Under the pieces are notes generated by a model, which did not search any database, had not been told where the DNA came from, and worked only from the letters and a program-made list of their open reading frames with translations. The translations under genes were made by a program, and so were the position numbers. Below are positions 32,823 through 42,561 of a stretch of DNA of 56,766 bases, piece by piece. Position 1 is the first letter of the stretch, and the number at the start of each line of letters is the position of its first letter. Source of the stretch: Blakeslea trispora (taxonomy: Eukaryota; Mucoromycota; Mucoromycetes; Mucorales; Choanephoraceae); contig JAIWNE010000159.1 in assembly GCA_025331445.1 (NCBI GenBank), positions 1-56,766 on the forward strand, in the 5' to 3' direction.

Positions 32823-35276
32823 TTAAGAGCTGTAATAGTGAGCAACAGAATCGATATCGTATGCAAAGATATTTGATTGCATCTGACGCATGTATGTTTT
32901 TTCTATGCCTTGTTTATGATTCGTATTGATCTGCTTGACATATAGATTGTTTCTCTCGAAGTTGAATCCCCAGAAGCAAGAAATCGGACCAAACTTGTAG
33001 ATGGAGTCACGGAGATGGAGCATAAAGTGAAAGTTTGGAATGACTGCTTGTTTCTTGTAAAGAATTTGGAATCCCTTGGCAAAGGCAAGTAGATGTTGGT
33101 GCGCCACTTCAACATCACTAATTTTAATACCATGACCATCCAGAAGACGCAGGGCTGTTATCAAATGCTTCATCGTCTTGTACTCCTCTTCTGTTCTAGC
33201 CAAAGGTCGGAGAACATTTGTTGCCATGGTGGACATAAACTCCTTCAGTTCAATAGCCTTGACATTTGCAAATCCCTCGTTTGTGACCTTGCTTGCTAAA
33301 GGCTTGCCGGAAGCTTGGTGATTATAAACGAGGTTTTTTTGCATTTCTGCCTGGATTGCTTGGAAGCCTTTGTCTGAAACATAGTACTTGAGGGCTCTCT
33401 TGACAACACCTAGATATAAGACGTGCATTGGCTCGATGGCGATCATATCATATGAAAAGTATGGAAGCTTGAAGAGGATGGAATAACAGACGCCTGTTTT
33501 TTGTTCCAACTCTTCTCTTGCTTTATTGGTGGCGGCATTCTTCCAAGCGCGAGAACTGTTTCTTGTTTCTTCTTGTGTTCTTTTCTGCCAGTGGTCACAG
33601 TCCCAATTGCAGTGATTAAGGCGGTTGCCTGGTCCAGGAATTGACTCAAACGTAGTCTTGCACAGATGACATCCGTTGCTGCTGTTGTATGACATACTGC
33701 TGACTAGTTTTTTTGTTGCAGGTAAGTCCGAGCTGAGGGTTCCAAGACAAGCCTTGACCTTATTGACCTGGACAGTTTTATCATTCATCACCATTTTCAT
33801 ATCAACACCTTTCATCAGTACCAGAAGGTCGTTGACCAGAGGTTCCAAATAGTGGTTCATGGCGGTAGTTTGGGGCTCTTGAGGCCCAGGAATTGCACCC
33901 ACGAACAACATGTTTTCTTTATGGTCGCGACCATCTGCTTTTCCCAAGTTTTGGATAGTCAAATATATGCAACCAAAACTGTATGTAGCCTTGTAAGGAC
34001 CGAACCAGTCAACATTTAGAGTTAGTAGGAGGTTGTAATCTGACTCGGCAGTGAAGGCGGTAGTATCGCTTGAGGAGGTCTTGAAGGAAGAGAAGTTGGC
34101 CCTATCATAAAAGTCACGCAAGTAACCTTCAGCTGTTGCTCTGTTTTTCCATGCCTTGACTCTATCTGCGAAGCCTTGTCTCAAAAAGAACTTTTTCAAG
34201 AGGGTGACCAATGAGCAGTAAGGGTATTCTTTGACTGGAACAAGCTTACGAGAAGTAGAGTAGTTTTTGTACTCATAAACCTGTCCTTCGCAATAGGAAG
34301 TCTTTCTCTGTAGAATGTATGCGGCATTAGTGAGATCGGCAAAGCAAGTGATGTCTTCTTCCGAAGGATTTTCTTTCACCAAAGACAACTTGTGGCATTT
34401 TAAACACACGGCAAAGTACTTGATTCCCTCTTGGCTAAAAGTGGTGAGGTTGTTATGCTTAAGAAAAGTGGTCATACTTTTAGGAAAGCGATAATCGTCG
34501 TTGTTCAATTCAAGTACATGATTGAGACATTCCATGATCATTTCGGTGTTATGGTGCTCGATGTTTTTGTTGTTAAGAAGAGTAACCATCATGGAGAGGA
34601 TCTTGGCAGAAGGAGAACTAGGGACTGCTTTAGCTAAGTGACAAGATATAAAAATTAGATCAATTGGTCTGACTGAATAGGCTTGATATACTAATACTTA
34701 CAAGTAGAAGTCAACTTTTGTAAATCGACATTTTGGGACAAGTCGTCGTAGCTTTCATCGTCAACCAATGTTTCAGCGGAAAGTTGATTATCGAAGCTAC
34801 ATTCAGCATCAATAATATTAGCAGCATCAGTATCTATCAAGAAAGAATCCTGCTCATCCACAATGGAAAATTCTTTTTGGCTTTCGGAAGTGATATCCTC
34901 TTGAACCGTGGTTTGAACAGCAACCTCTGTATTTAATGAAAGCATGCGTTAGTTGAATTGATGCCTAATAGGTACTGACAATCAAAGAATGTACCTGTGG
35001 TAGATTCAGCTTGGCTTTCAGAGATCACACGGGTCTTTTTGATAGCCTTCTTTGCTTCTAGAAACAAATGTATGTCGTTAATGATCAACTAAGTACAAAT
35101 AGAGCAAAAGGATGTTTACCATCAGTTTGAGTCCATTCTTGGTAATTCATGCCTCTGAAACGCTTGCTTTGCTTATGATAACGGATGGTAGCATTCCTGA
35201 CGTACTTGCGCTTGGTGGAAATAGCACATTCGTCGCAATGACATTCGAAGAGCTTGGTGGAAGAAGTGGAAGACAT
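32823..35276 (-). CDS. CACTA transposase, Tnp2 family, intact (751 aa)
   Basis: Four exons: 35276-35120, 35057-34995, 34926-34702 and 34633-32823. The phases fit and give 752 codons including the stop. Exon 1 encodes an ECHCDEC...H zinc finger. The next two encode a Glu/Asp-rich linker. The long exon starts with a conserved YRFPKSM segment and a CLKC...C zinc-ribbon-like region, then the catalytic domain. Candidate catalytic residues are Asp in NVDWFGP (about 357), Asp in SSDLPA (about 451) and Glu in IEPMHVLYLG (about 548). The end carries HFMLHLRDSIYKFGP and FWGFNFERNN, typical of fungal Tnp2/DUF4218-type sequence. The usual C-terminal tail is absent because it is encoded by gene B. It would cut the CACGTCAG termini and integrate with 3-bp duplications. 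Confidence 0.92.
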
Positions 35277-35338
35277 AGTAAGATATTGGAAATAATAAAT
35301 GGGATACGATAAAAAAAAACTTGCTTAATTTCCAATGC

Positions 35339-35346
35339 CTTTTATA
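35339..35346 (-). promoter_or_regulatory. TATA box of transposase gene, element 3
   Basis: TATAAAAG on the minus strand lies about 65 bp upstream of the start codon at 35276. Confidence 0.6.
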
Positions 35347-35349
35347 TGA

Positions 35350-36652
35350 CATTGTCTTTTTTATTTTATTCATGCAAGATGTAAAATACAAGGATTTCAT
35401 TTGTTCTGTTCAATGAGACGAATCAGAGGAGTCCGATGTCAAGAGTAGTGTAAATATAGAAGAGGTCTTTTGAAGTCAGAGCTTTTGGATTTGCTTGCTG
35501 GTATCTTTGGAAGATGAGCACCAAAAAGGAAATACTTTTTTAACTTTTCAAAAATGACACGCTTTTATTGGTGGATTGACTTTTATTAAAATGTACTTTA
35601 CGATCGCGTTGCTATTTTTACTTTCTTGAAAGTATGTCTGTGGTGCAATAGTCCCAATAAAGTAGGACACTTTCATAACCCGTCTTGAGATTGTAATCTT
35701 TTTCTTTTAGTCAGAGCTTGCCAGTGGCTTAACACCAATAATCTTCTGATTTTACAGCTTGTTGTAATATTTTCCTTTTTGATACAACTCAGTGTGCTTT
35801 GGAAAATTTTCTTTTTTATTTTATTTCGTAATATTATATTTTACAAGAAATACATTCAGCCATTTCACCTTGTCGTCTACAACTGCTTTGAACTAGACTG
35901 CACACTCTTTATTTCATAACACTTTGCAATAAACTGCTTTATATTTTCTCTCAATCACCTTCTTTTTTTATTCTGTGCATTTGTATTTGTTTTAAACTTG
36001 CTTTTAGGTCAACGATGTAGCAAAAGGGGGGTTTTTTAAGTAACCTCGCTTGCTTGCACCACTTGTGCATTTGGTTTCTCAAGTCATCTACAACAAAGCT
36101 TCTACAAGAACACGGGTTATTCGTCTTTTAAACATATCTGAGGGTTATTTTTTTTTTCTTTACGCAGAGGTTTGAGCCCTGACTTTTCCTTGAAAAAATT
36201 AAATCGCTTTTGTTTCACTATAACGGGTAGAAGCATACTTGAATACATTTATGTTTACTTTACAGTGTTTTTAAGGTAAAAGTAAAAGATAATACTGCTT
36301 TCATAGGATACACAGTTGCACTCGGCACACTCAATTTCTTAAGTACACCTCAACTTGTATGCTCAGCGGGCTTCGAAAGTACTTGCAATTTTTTTTAAAG
36401 ATTTTCTTAGCTTACAAAATTGCAGTATAAAATGATATTGCCTGAAACAATGAAGTTTTATCGTACAAGTGTCGTTTATTTTTAGAGAAATGTATTACTG
36501 ATATATACAAGAAGTTTTATGCAAAGTTTGAAAAAATTTAGAGTAAAATTGAGCGAGTTGAAAATTCAGTGCCAAAGCTACTCTGGAAATTACCAAGATT
36601 CTGCCAAAATTTATTGGTAATCTCCACCCTCCGCTTGTAATTTCCTGACGTG
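35350..36652. other. Right non-coding arm of CACTA element 3
   Basis: AT-rich; no gene seen. It ends with the subterminal hairpin and the terminus at 36652. Confidence 0.6.
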
Positions 36653-36655
36653 TTC

Positions 36656-37750
36656 TTCTTGATTACTAATACGCTCATTGCTACTGACAGGCACGATAAA
36701 AATTGACAACTTTATTATCCTCCTGTATGTTTACCTTTGATTCGAACAAGTGAAACAACAAAAAGAAATACAAAGGGAGATAGAAGACTGTAAAGACTAT
36801 CAATTACAACAGGGAGAACAATAAGAAAATATAGAGACAATAGGCACTTGTACGCTTTAAAGACAGAATCTAAAGGTAGTAGGTAACAGTAAGTATATTT
36901 TAAAACTTGGGAAAAAGTTATATCTATGAAAGATAAAAATTCTAATAATTGAGGCACGAAGCACTCTATTTAAAGAGACAGACTAATTACTTAGTCAATC
37001 CAATAATTTCTACAAAACACCAATAAAATAAATTCCAATAGTGATTTTAACAATAGATCCATCGATCTAACAGACTTTCTTGAGAGCATTTCCAAAGTAA
37101 GAGACAACGTGAACAGAAGTAACCAAAGTATAGAGACTAAGCTGTCAATTGGCATAATACAGAAATAATAGGTCGCCACTTCAAAGCATAACTTAATTTC
37201 TTGACAACAGATCAGACCAAAAAAAGAGAGTAACACCAGTAAATCAGAGAACAATAGATACTAATCAACCTAGTAGTGACACCAACTTCAAATAACAAAA
37301 ATAGCCACAGAACATCAGGAACACCAATATAGATAGTACAATAATCAACAGAGCTAAAGATAACAAAGAAAGTAAAGAAAAAAATGTAGAGAACATACAA
37401 AAAAATAAAATACAGAATAAAATAAAATAAAGATAAACAATAAAAAAAATAAGAAACAGAGTACAATCAGGACAACCAGGAAGTACGGAACGAAAACAAT
37501 GACAGAGTGTGTTACCAATTCAAAGACAACAAAATGTAGAGTATATAACAATCATAGACCAAGGAGAGAGAGATCAGAACACCGATATCAACTTGAGCAC
37601 TTCAAACAGCGACAACTGTAGCTAGCTATTACTTTATCAACCAAAGTAACACAATCCAGACTTGCACCAAAAGACAGCTACTCTTCATCATAACAACAGA
37701 TCAACTTCTACACCTTCTCATAATCATACCAACAATACCAAGCATCTTGA
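36656..37750. other. A-rich region with decayed coding look
   Basis: The plus strand is rich in A and poor in T, and short open pieces look like polar coiled-coil sequence, for example FEQVKQQKEIQREIEDCKDY near 36735-36800 and DLTDFLESISKVRDNVNRSN near 37065-37125, each ended by stops. The base of the region next to 36656 reads on the minus strand as the upstream part of the split locus C gene. I cannot assemble a gene. Hydrophobic minus-strand frames at 36715-37551 are complements of the A-rich strand and are not supported. Confidence 0.35.
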
Positions 37751-37754
37751 CACC

Positions 37755-38029
37755 TTAAAAGTACCGAAAAGCGACACAACAACAAATCAGACACACGTCA
37801 AAATGTCGCAGAAAATAGCGATTCTAAGCATAAACAACCAATTGAAGTAGAGTACAACCTTCCTTACAAATACAATCCAAATAAGCGAAGGTTTAAACCT
37901 CAATTGTTGAACAAGAAAAGAAAGAAGACCCGACTCAACTTGATTAGTATGAAGCTATTACCTTTAAGAAAAGTCAGACTGTCAATCGATTCGTCACGAC
38001 ACAACACTCAATCATCTTCGAGTATATAA
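37755..38029 (+). CDS. Small basic FKP-motif protein, locus B (N-terminus uncertain)
   Basis: A frame open from about 37755 to the TAA at 38027-38029 encodes a polar Asn/Ser/Lys-rich segment, then IEVEYNLPYKYNPNKRRFKP, a KKRKKTR basic stretch and a Ser-rich tail. The order matches loci A and C. No ATG is obvious in this frame near its start, so the N-terminus probably comes from an upstream exon or the gene is broken. A second hairpin/duplicated-arm module follows 62 bp after the stop. Confidence 0.5.
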
Positions 38030-38090
38030 TTGCTTCCTTCTTTATTTATAATAGTATCAATATTTAGTCAAATAGAAAAGTATAAATACC

Positions 38091-38210
38091 GTGGTGTCGA
38101 ATATTGTAAGCTCTTTATCTTAGACTTACAATATAAAACACAGGTAACATATTTGTAAAAGAAATATAAAATAAAATAAAAAGATCTTAGACTTACAATA
38201 TAAAACACAG
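38091..38210 (+). repeat. Hairpin plus duplicated arm around intron-like segment, locus B
   Basis: The left arm 38091-38110 (...ATATTGTAAG) pairs with right arm 1, 38117-38143 (CTTACAATAT..., ending CACAG), across a loop containing CTCTTTATCT. GTAACA follows directly. An exact 27-bp copy of the arm is at 38184-38210, again ending CACAG. The enclosed 38144-38210 (67 bp) has GT..AG ends. The arm sequence differs from that of locus A, but the layout is the same. Confidence 0.8.
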
Positions 38211-38948
38211 TTGTCTACGTCAAGCTTTTCCAGTGATCCTATTGGCTCAAAAGCTTAACTCCTATCACACTACACATAAAGGGTCGTCGCACGCACGCCA
38301 ATTTCTGCAGTTAACTTGCCTGTTACGCACGTTCCAGGCAAGTTATCCGCACGGCGCACGCCGTCATGTGTTTTCGCATTGGGACGACAAAGCGAAACAC
38401 TGTCATGTGTCAACGCATTGGAAGACAGGGCGGAGCAACGTCTTGTGTTTTCGCATCAGAATTTGAGTGAACCTCTTTGTCTTTCGCTTCCATTAAAGAG
38501 ACCTGATTGGATTGTTTACTCATGACATCCTCATTCAATTGGCTTCTTTATCAAAATATACAATCATTAATTCGTTTTAATTGGCTTCATACTCGGTATC
38601 TTTATTAGATGTATGCTTTTAATTGGACAAAATGGGCTTCTTTACGTCAATACACTTCTTTATGATTGGATTATATAGGTCAAATATAGAGGATTATAGG
38701 TCTAAAAATAGTGCTTTTTATTATAAAAAAAAATGGTATATATTGGCTGAAATAATGGCTTAAACAGGGGGAAAATATTAGGGGTTCTATAGGAATCCAG
38801 GTAGAATGACCAGGCACAAATACAGCCAAAATGGTAGGCAAAATGATGGGCAAAATGATAGGCAAAATACGGCCAAAAAGCAGGCGAAAGAGCAAAATCA
38901 GTTATCACGAAATGTCAGAAAAACCTTAGCAAAATGACTATTAAAATG

Positions 38949-39450
38949 CTAAAATAGTTAGTTATAAAGCCAGCAGAAAATATTGTCATTTACTTACTTT
39001 AAAAGTCTCAAACAGCCATCCGGAAAGTAAAGGGTGATGCGCTAAAGCGATAGAAGCTCAACAACAGAAAAGAAACTATGAAAACTGAATAAGTTAAACC
39101 GAGATATGATGATTTATTTATTTACTTACATACTAAAGCATCATAGCACCTCAGGTTATAGCCAGATACAATTACGAGTGCCTAAGGCAACTAAATAAAA
39201 CAGTTAGAGAGGCCTTGAGTCATATTCAATGACTTTACTTACTTTTATACCGAGTTTCTCGAGAAAAGACACAAATACGTGACTAATCCTAAGAAAAAAA
39301 AAGGATGGTAAGTAAACAGCAATATACTTGTTTGTCAAATTATACCTTAAATTATGTATCAATCTTCATAAGCTCTAAAGATAACATGCCTACATGGAGA
39401 ATAGTATTCAATAAACTGTTGCTTAGGTATGGGAAAGTACTTACATGTTT
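38949..39450 (-). ncRNA. Putative spliced transcript, copy 2
   Basis: The five intron-like units described at 2436-2940 are present with the same donors and acceptors, offset by about 36.5 kb (for example intron 38949-38997). The exons again lack a long open frame. Confidence 0.45.
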
Positions 39451-41072
39451 TATTTCAAAATATAAAAAAAGTAAAAGAAATGGAAGAAAAAAGAATAAAA
39501 AAAAAGGAAAAAGGATGTCTAAATAAAATGACATATTGACAAATTTCTATTTTCGTGATAAAAAATGAATCGAAAACAGAAAAAGATCTGTAAAAATACG
39601 ATCCGTAGAAAATTAGATGAACAGAGACTGAAGATAGATGATTTTTCTCTCTCATCAGTAACACAAAGAATGTATGTTAACATTGTACTTTACATGAGAT
39701 CTTGCTAATCAGCTTAATAGTGTAGATATCCATAGGCCATGTAATTCAACTTAACAGATACTCAAGATGGTTTACTTAGATAGCCATAGCAAGCCATTTA
39801 AAATAGACAATGTTAGCATTAAATGAGCCCTTTTTTTTAAAAAAAATAGTAGTTTTTCTGAGGTATTTTTTTTCTCAGACAGTTTTTTTCTTTTTCCTTC
39901 TATTTTGTTTTTTTTATTACTAAATGAACTTCTACTCACTACTCGTACATTTCTGACCAAGTTGATGAGTCTCGACAAACTCCCGTCATCACAACAAAGC
40001 AACGTAATGCAAGTGCGCAATCAACAATCTTACAAGAGTCTAGAAGTTTAGAGCAAAAAACGCGAAAACAAAACTAGAATGACTTTGACTGTGTCTACAA
40101 AAAAAAAGAGCTATCGCCAGCAAACGTGTAAGATCCTCTCATTTCAGCATCACTGTTTTTCTACACCCAAGTTTTAGTTATTGTCAGTACACAGTTATTG
40201 AAATCTACTGTTGAACGCTTTATTACTCACCAGGTAAAAGGTAAGTAATACTTTTAGTTTAGATTGTAAACGGCTCTTTATTGGAATGAACTGCATCACG
40301 AACAATGACCTTGAATGTTTGGTTGAAGAATTGTATTTAAGCAATAAAAAAAAGACAACATCTTGTCAAGTTATTACTTTACTTGTATTTACGTTTATGT
40401 TATTCTGGGATGATATGTATTGAAACGAGTATAAGGGAATGGAATACGATAAAAAGGGCTGTTAGCATAGAATAGTGTGTGATAATGACTTTGGCTTTAC
40501 CTTATCTATCGAATATAAAAGGGATTAGCATCTTTGTATTGTATTTCAAAAATAAACCTTTGATACGAGTAACTTTGACAAGATCTAGTATAAGGATTAA
40601 ATTATGTTTGTATGTTGCTTACGTCTTTATTTTGACAGCTTTTGGCTTTTCAAACTACCCATCTTTAAGCAATCGTTTAAGTGTTTTTTTAAGTGCTTCT
40701 TTTTTTTCAACCTCTTTTTTTTATGTATTTTTTCAAGTATCTTTTTTTTTAAGAGTCTCTTTTTTTTTAGAGTCTCTTTTTTTTAGTGCTTTAAGATTTT
40801 TATTTCCCATTTTTAAAGAATTTTTCCAATTATTTTGTGAGTCTCATTCTCAATTTTTAAATTTCTCGTTTCCGAAAGTATTTTCCAATTTTTTAGCAGT
40901 GATTTTTCAGGTCTTTATTTTTTTTGAAGAAAACATGACAAGACATTTCAAACTCCTCAGCATTAAGAAAATCAGGTTGCTTCAAAATCTTAAGCAGAGA
41001 AAAAATCACTGCAAAAAATTTAAAGAGCGAAATTTCTTTAAGCAGTGAAATGATAAAAGAAATGTAACAATC

Positions 41073-42557
41073 ATGGCTTCTTCCGCTAATATACACAAAG
41101 GGGCCTTTCAACCCCCGACCACCTTCAAAACGACACGAAAGTCTTGGGTCGATGCTGTGAATGCAGGCATCAAACGCACCTCTTCTAAGACAGTCGACCC
41201 ATCTACTATTAAGCCTACTGCTGAGCTTGGGCGCCTCACAGATAGCGCTGAACGTGATGCCTATCGTCATGTCGCGAGACCTTTTCTAAAAGGGATCCTT
41301 CCAAATTCTCTTCTCGCCGATATTACGCACATCAATAACATGGACAACTTTATTGACGAACTTTTCGAGTTCTGTGGTGGTAACGAACACCTATGGCTCG
41401 TCTCTGAATCACCCCGCCAAGAATACTCTCGAGTTTTTGCTGAATTTGTTGTTTCTCCTGTAAAGTATTTTACAATCCAACATGAAGGTCTACATCTGAA
41501 GACCTTGGGTAAGATGTTGGCTTTTTCTTCTCTCTCATCTTCTTCTGAGATTTTGAAGATTACACTTTCAGGTCTTCCCGCTCAATACGGGTGTGGAGAC
41601 GGTGGCTTGGCTCAGCTTCATCGTGATATGAACCAAAATCTTATGCATTTTGGCAGAGTAGTTGATTGTGGTATTATCACCAATTCAAAGGGAATTTTTG
41701 CAGGCAGCGGTTATGTTGTCCTTGAGATTAAGTCTTCTGAGACATCAGACCCTTCTTTTCGTTCCTTGTCTCATTTAATCGATTGGTCTTACCAACCTTT
41801 CGATTACTCATATGAGTCTGAACTAGTATTACTCAACGACTTCGAAAGGGTTCAGGTTAAGGCCACTTGGGCTTCAATGCCTCCTTTCTGCCGCTACTGT
41901 CACAGTTCTGAACATGCCTTAGCTGATTGCATTATGAGGCGCAAGGCTACTACCTGCTACAATTGTAATGCAACAGGTCACATCTCACGAGTTTGTCCCA
42001 GGAAGAACATTGGTACAGGAAAGAAACGCAAGACACCTGTCCCCATTGTTACTGAGCCTGTTCAACAGGTGGTGAACAACTCGGCTTCTATGGGGGTTTC
42101 CGTAACAAGTAGTTCTACTTCACCCTTTTCGAACCCTTCCTTGCCTGCTAACTCTGAGCTTGAGAACTCATTCACAGAACAATCGACACCTTCAGTCGGA
42201 TCAGTCAAGAAGGTCACGCTTTTGTTAAATCTCACTCGTCAGTCTCAGCGCCTAGTTGAGCGCCATTCTTCTCTTGAGATTCAAGATTGTGTACCTACTC
42301 AGACATCTTTATCTTCATCTCAAGCAATGTGTAAACACTGTGGACTGCAAGGGCATAGTCGCACCAATAGCAAGCATTGCCTTAAAAACCCTAAATACCT
42401 GAACGAATCTAGCCCCTCTCCAGAGCCTTCCCTCTTTGACAAATCTGATTTGGATATTGATATGGATGACTCGCTTCCAGATACTCAATTACCTTCTATT
42501 GTTGAATTTGAGTCAGGCACCGACTCGCTTCTGGGTGACCAACCCTCCTCTCAATAA
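41073..42557 (+). CDS. LINE ORF1: zinc-knuckle RNA-binding protein (494 aa)
   Basis: An intact frame starting MASSA. The N-terminal 250 residues have no motif I know beyond similarity to the other copy (LSGLPAQYG...FGRVVDCG). Then CRYCHSSEHALADC and CYNCNATGHISRVC (about residues 276-312), a Ser/Thr/Pro-rich linker, and a third knuckle CKHCGLQGHSRTNSKHC (about 420-436). The C-terminus is acidic. It is expected to bind the LINE RNA in a ribonucleoprotein. ORF2 starts 4 bp after its stop. The family clade is uncertain. Confidence 0.85.
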   Translation: MASSANIHKGAFQPPTTFKTTRKSWVDAVNAGIKRTSSKTVDPSTIKPTAELGRLTDSAERDAYRHVARPFLKGILPNSLLADITHINNMDNFIDELFEFCGGNEHLWLVSESPRQEYSRVFAEFVVSPVKYFTIQHEGLHLKTLGKMLAFSSLSSSSEILKITLSGLPAQYGCGDGGLAQLHRDMNQNLMHFGRVVDCGIITNSKGIFAGSGYVVLEIKSSETSDPSFRSLSHLIDWSYQPFDYSYESELVLLNDFERVQVKATWASMPPFCRYCHSSEHALADCIMRRKATTCYNCNATGHISRVCPRKNIGTGKKRKTPVPIVTEPVQQVVNNSASMGVSVTSSSTSPFSNPSLPANSELENSFTEQSTPSVGSVKKVTLLLNLTRQSQRLVERHSSLEIQDCVPTQTSLSSSQAMCKHCGLQGHSRTNSKHCLKNPKYLNESSPSPEPSLFDKSDLDIDMDDSLPDTQLPSIVEFESGTDSLLGDQPSSQ

Positions 42558-42561
42558 TCTA

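Larger units (their letters stand above)
28646..36652. mobile_element. CACTA element 3 (three-gene, 8.0 kb, apparently intact)
   Basis: The left end CACGTCAGAAAAAT (28646) matches the reverse complement of the right end ATTTCCTGACGTG (ending 36652), and TTC is duplicated outside both (28643-28645, 36653-36655). The termini diverge from the usual CACTA sequence (CACGT). It carries gene A (30172-31292), gene B (31352-32137) and the transposase (32823-35276), all open. Subterminal AGAATCTTGG-type repeats occur in both arms, and the right end contains a 12-bp hairpin stem (GGAGATTACCAA with TTGGTAATTTCC). It splits the small gene of locus C. Confidence 0.9.

Noticed and set aside
32387..32929. 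Long frames over the AGAACAAG array (Arg/Glu/Asn-rich on +, Leu/Phe/Ser/Cys-rich on -)
   Set aside because: They are products of an 8-bp repeat that stays open in every frame, with no start context, promoter or homology.
36715..37551. Hydrophobic minus-strand frames resembling membrane proteins
   Set aside because: They are the complement of an A-rich strand; Leu/Phe/Ile-rich frames arise by composition alone, and they have no shared motif.
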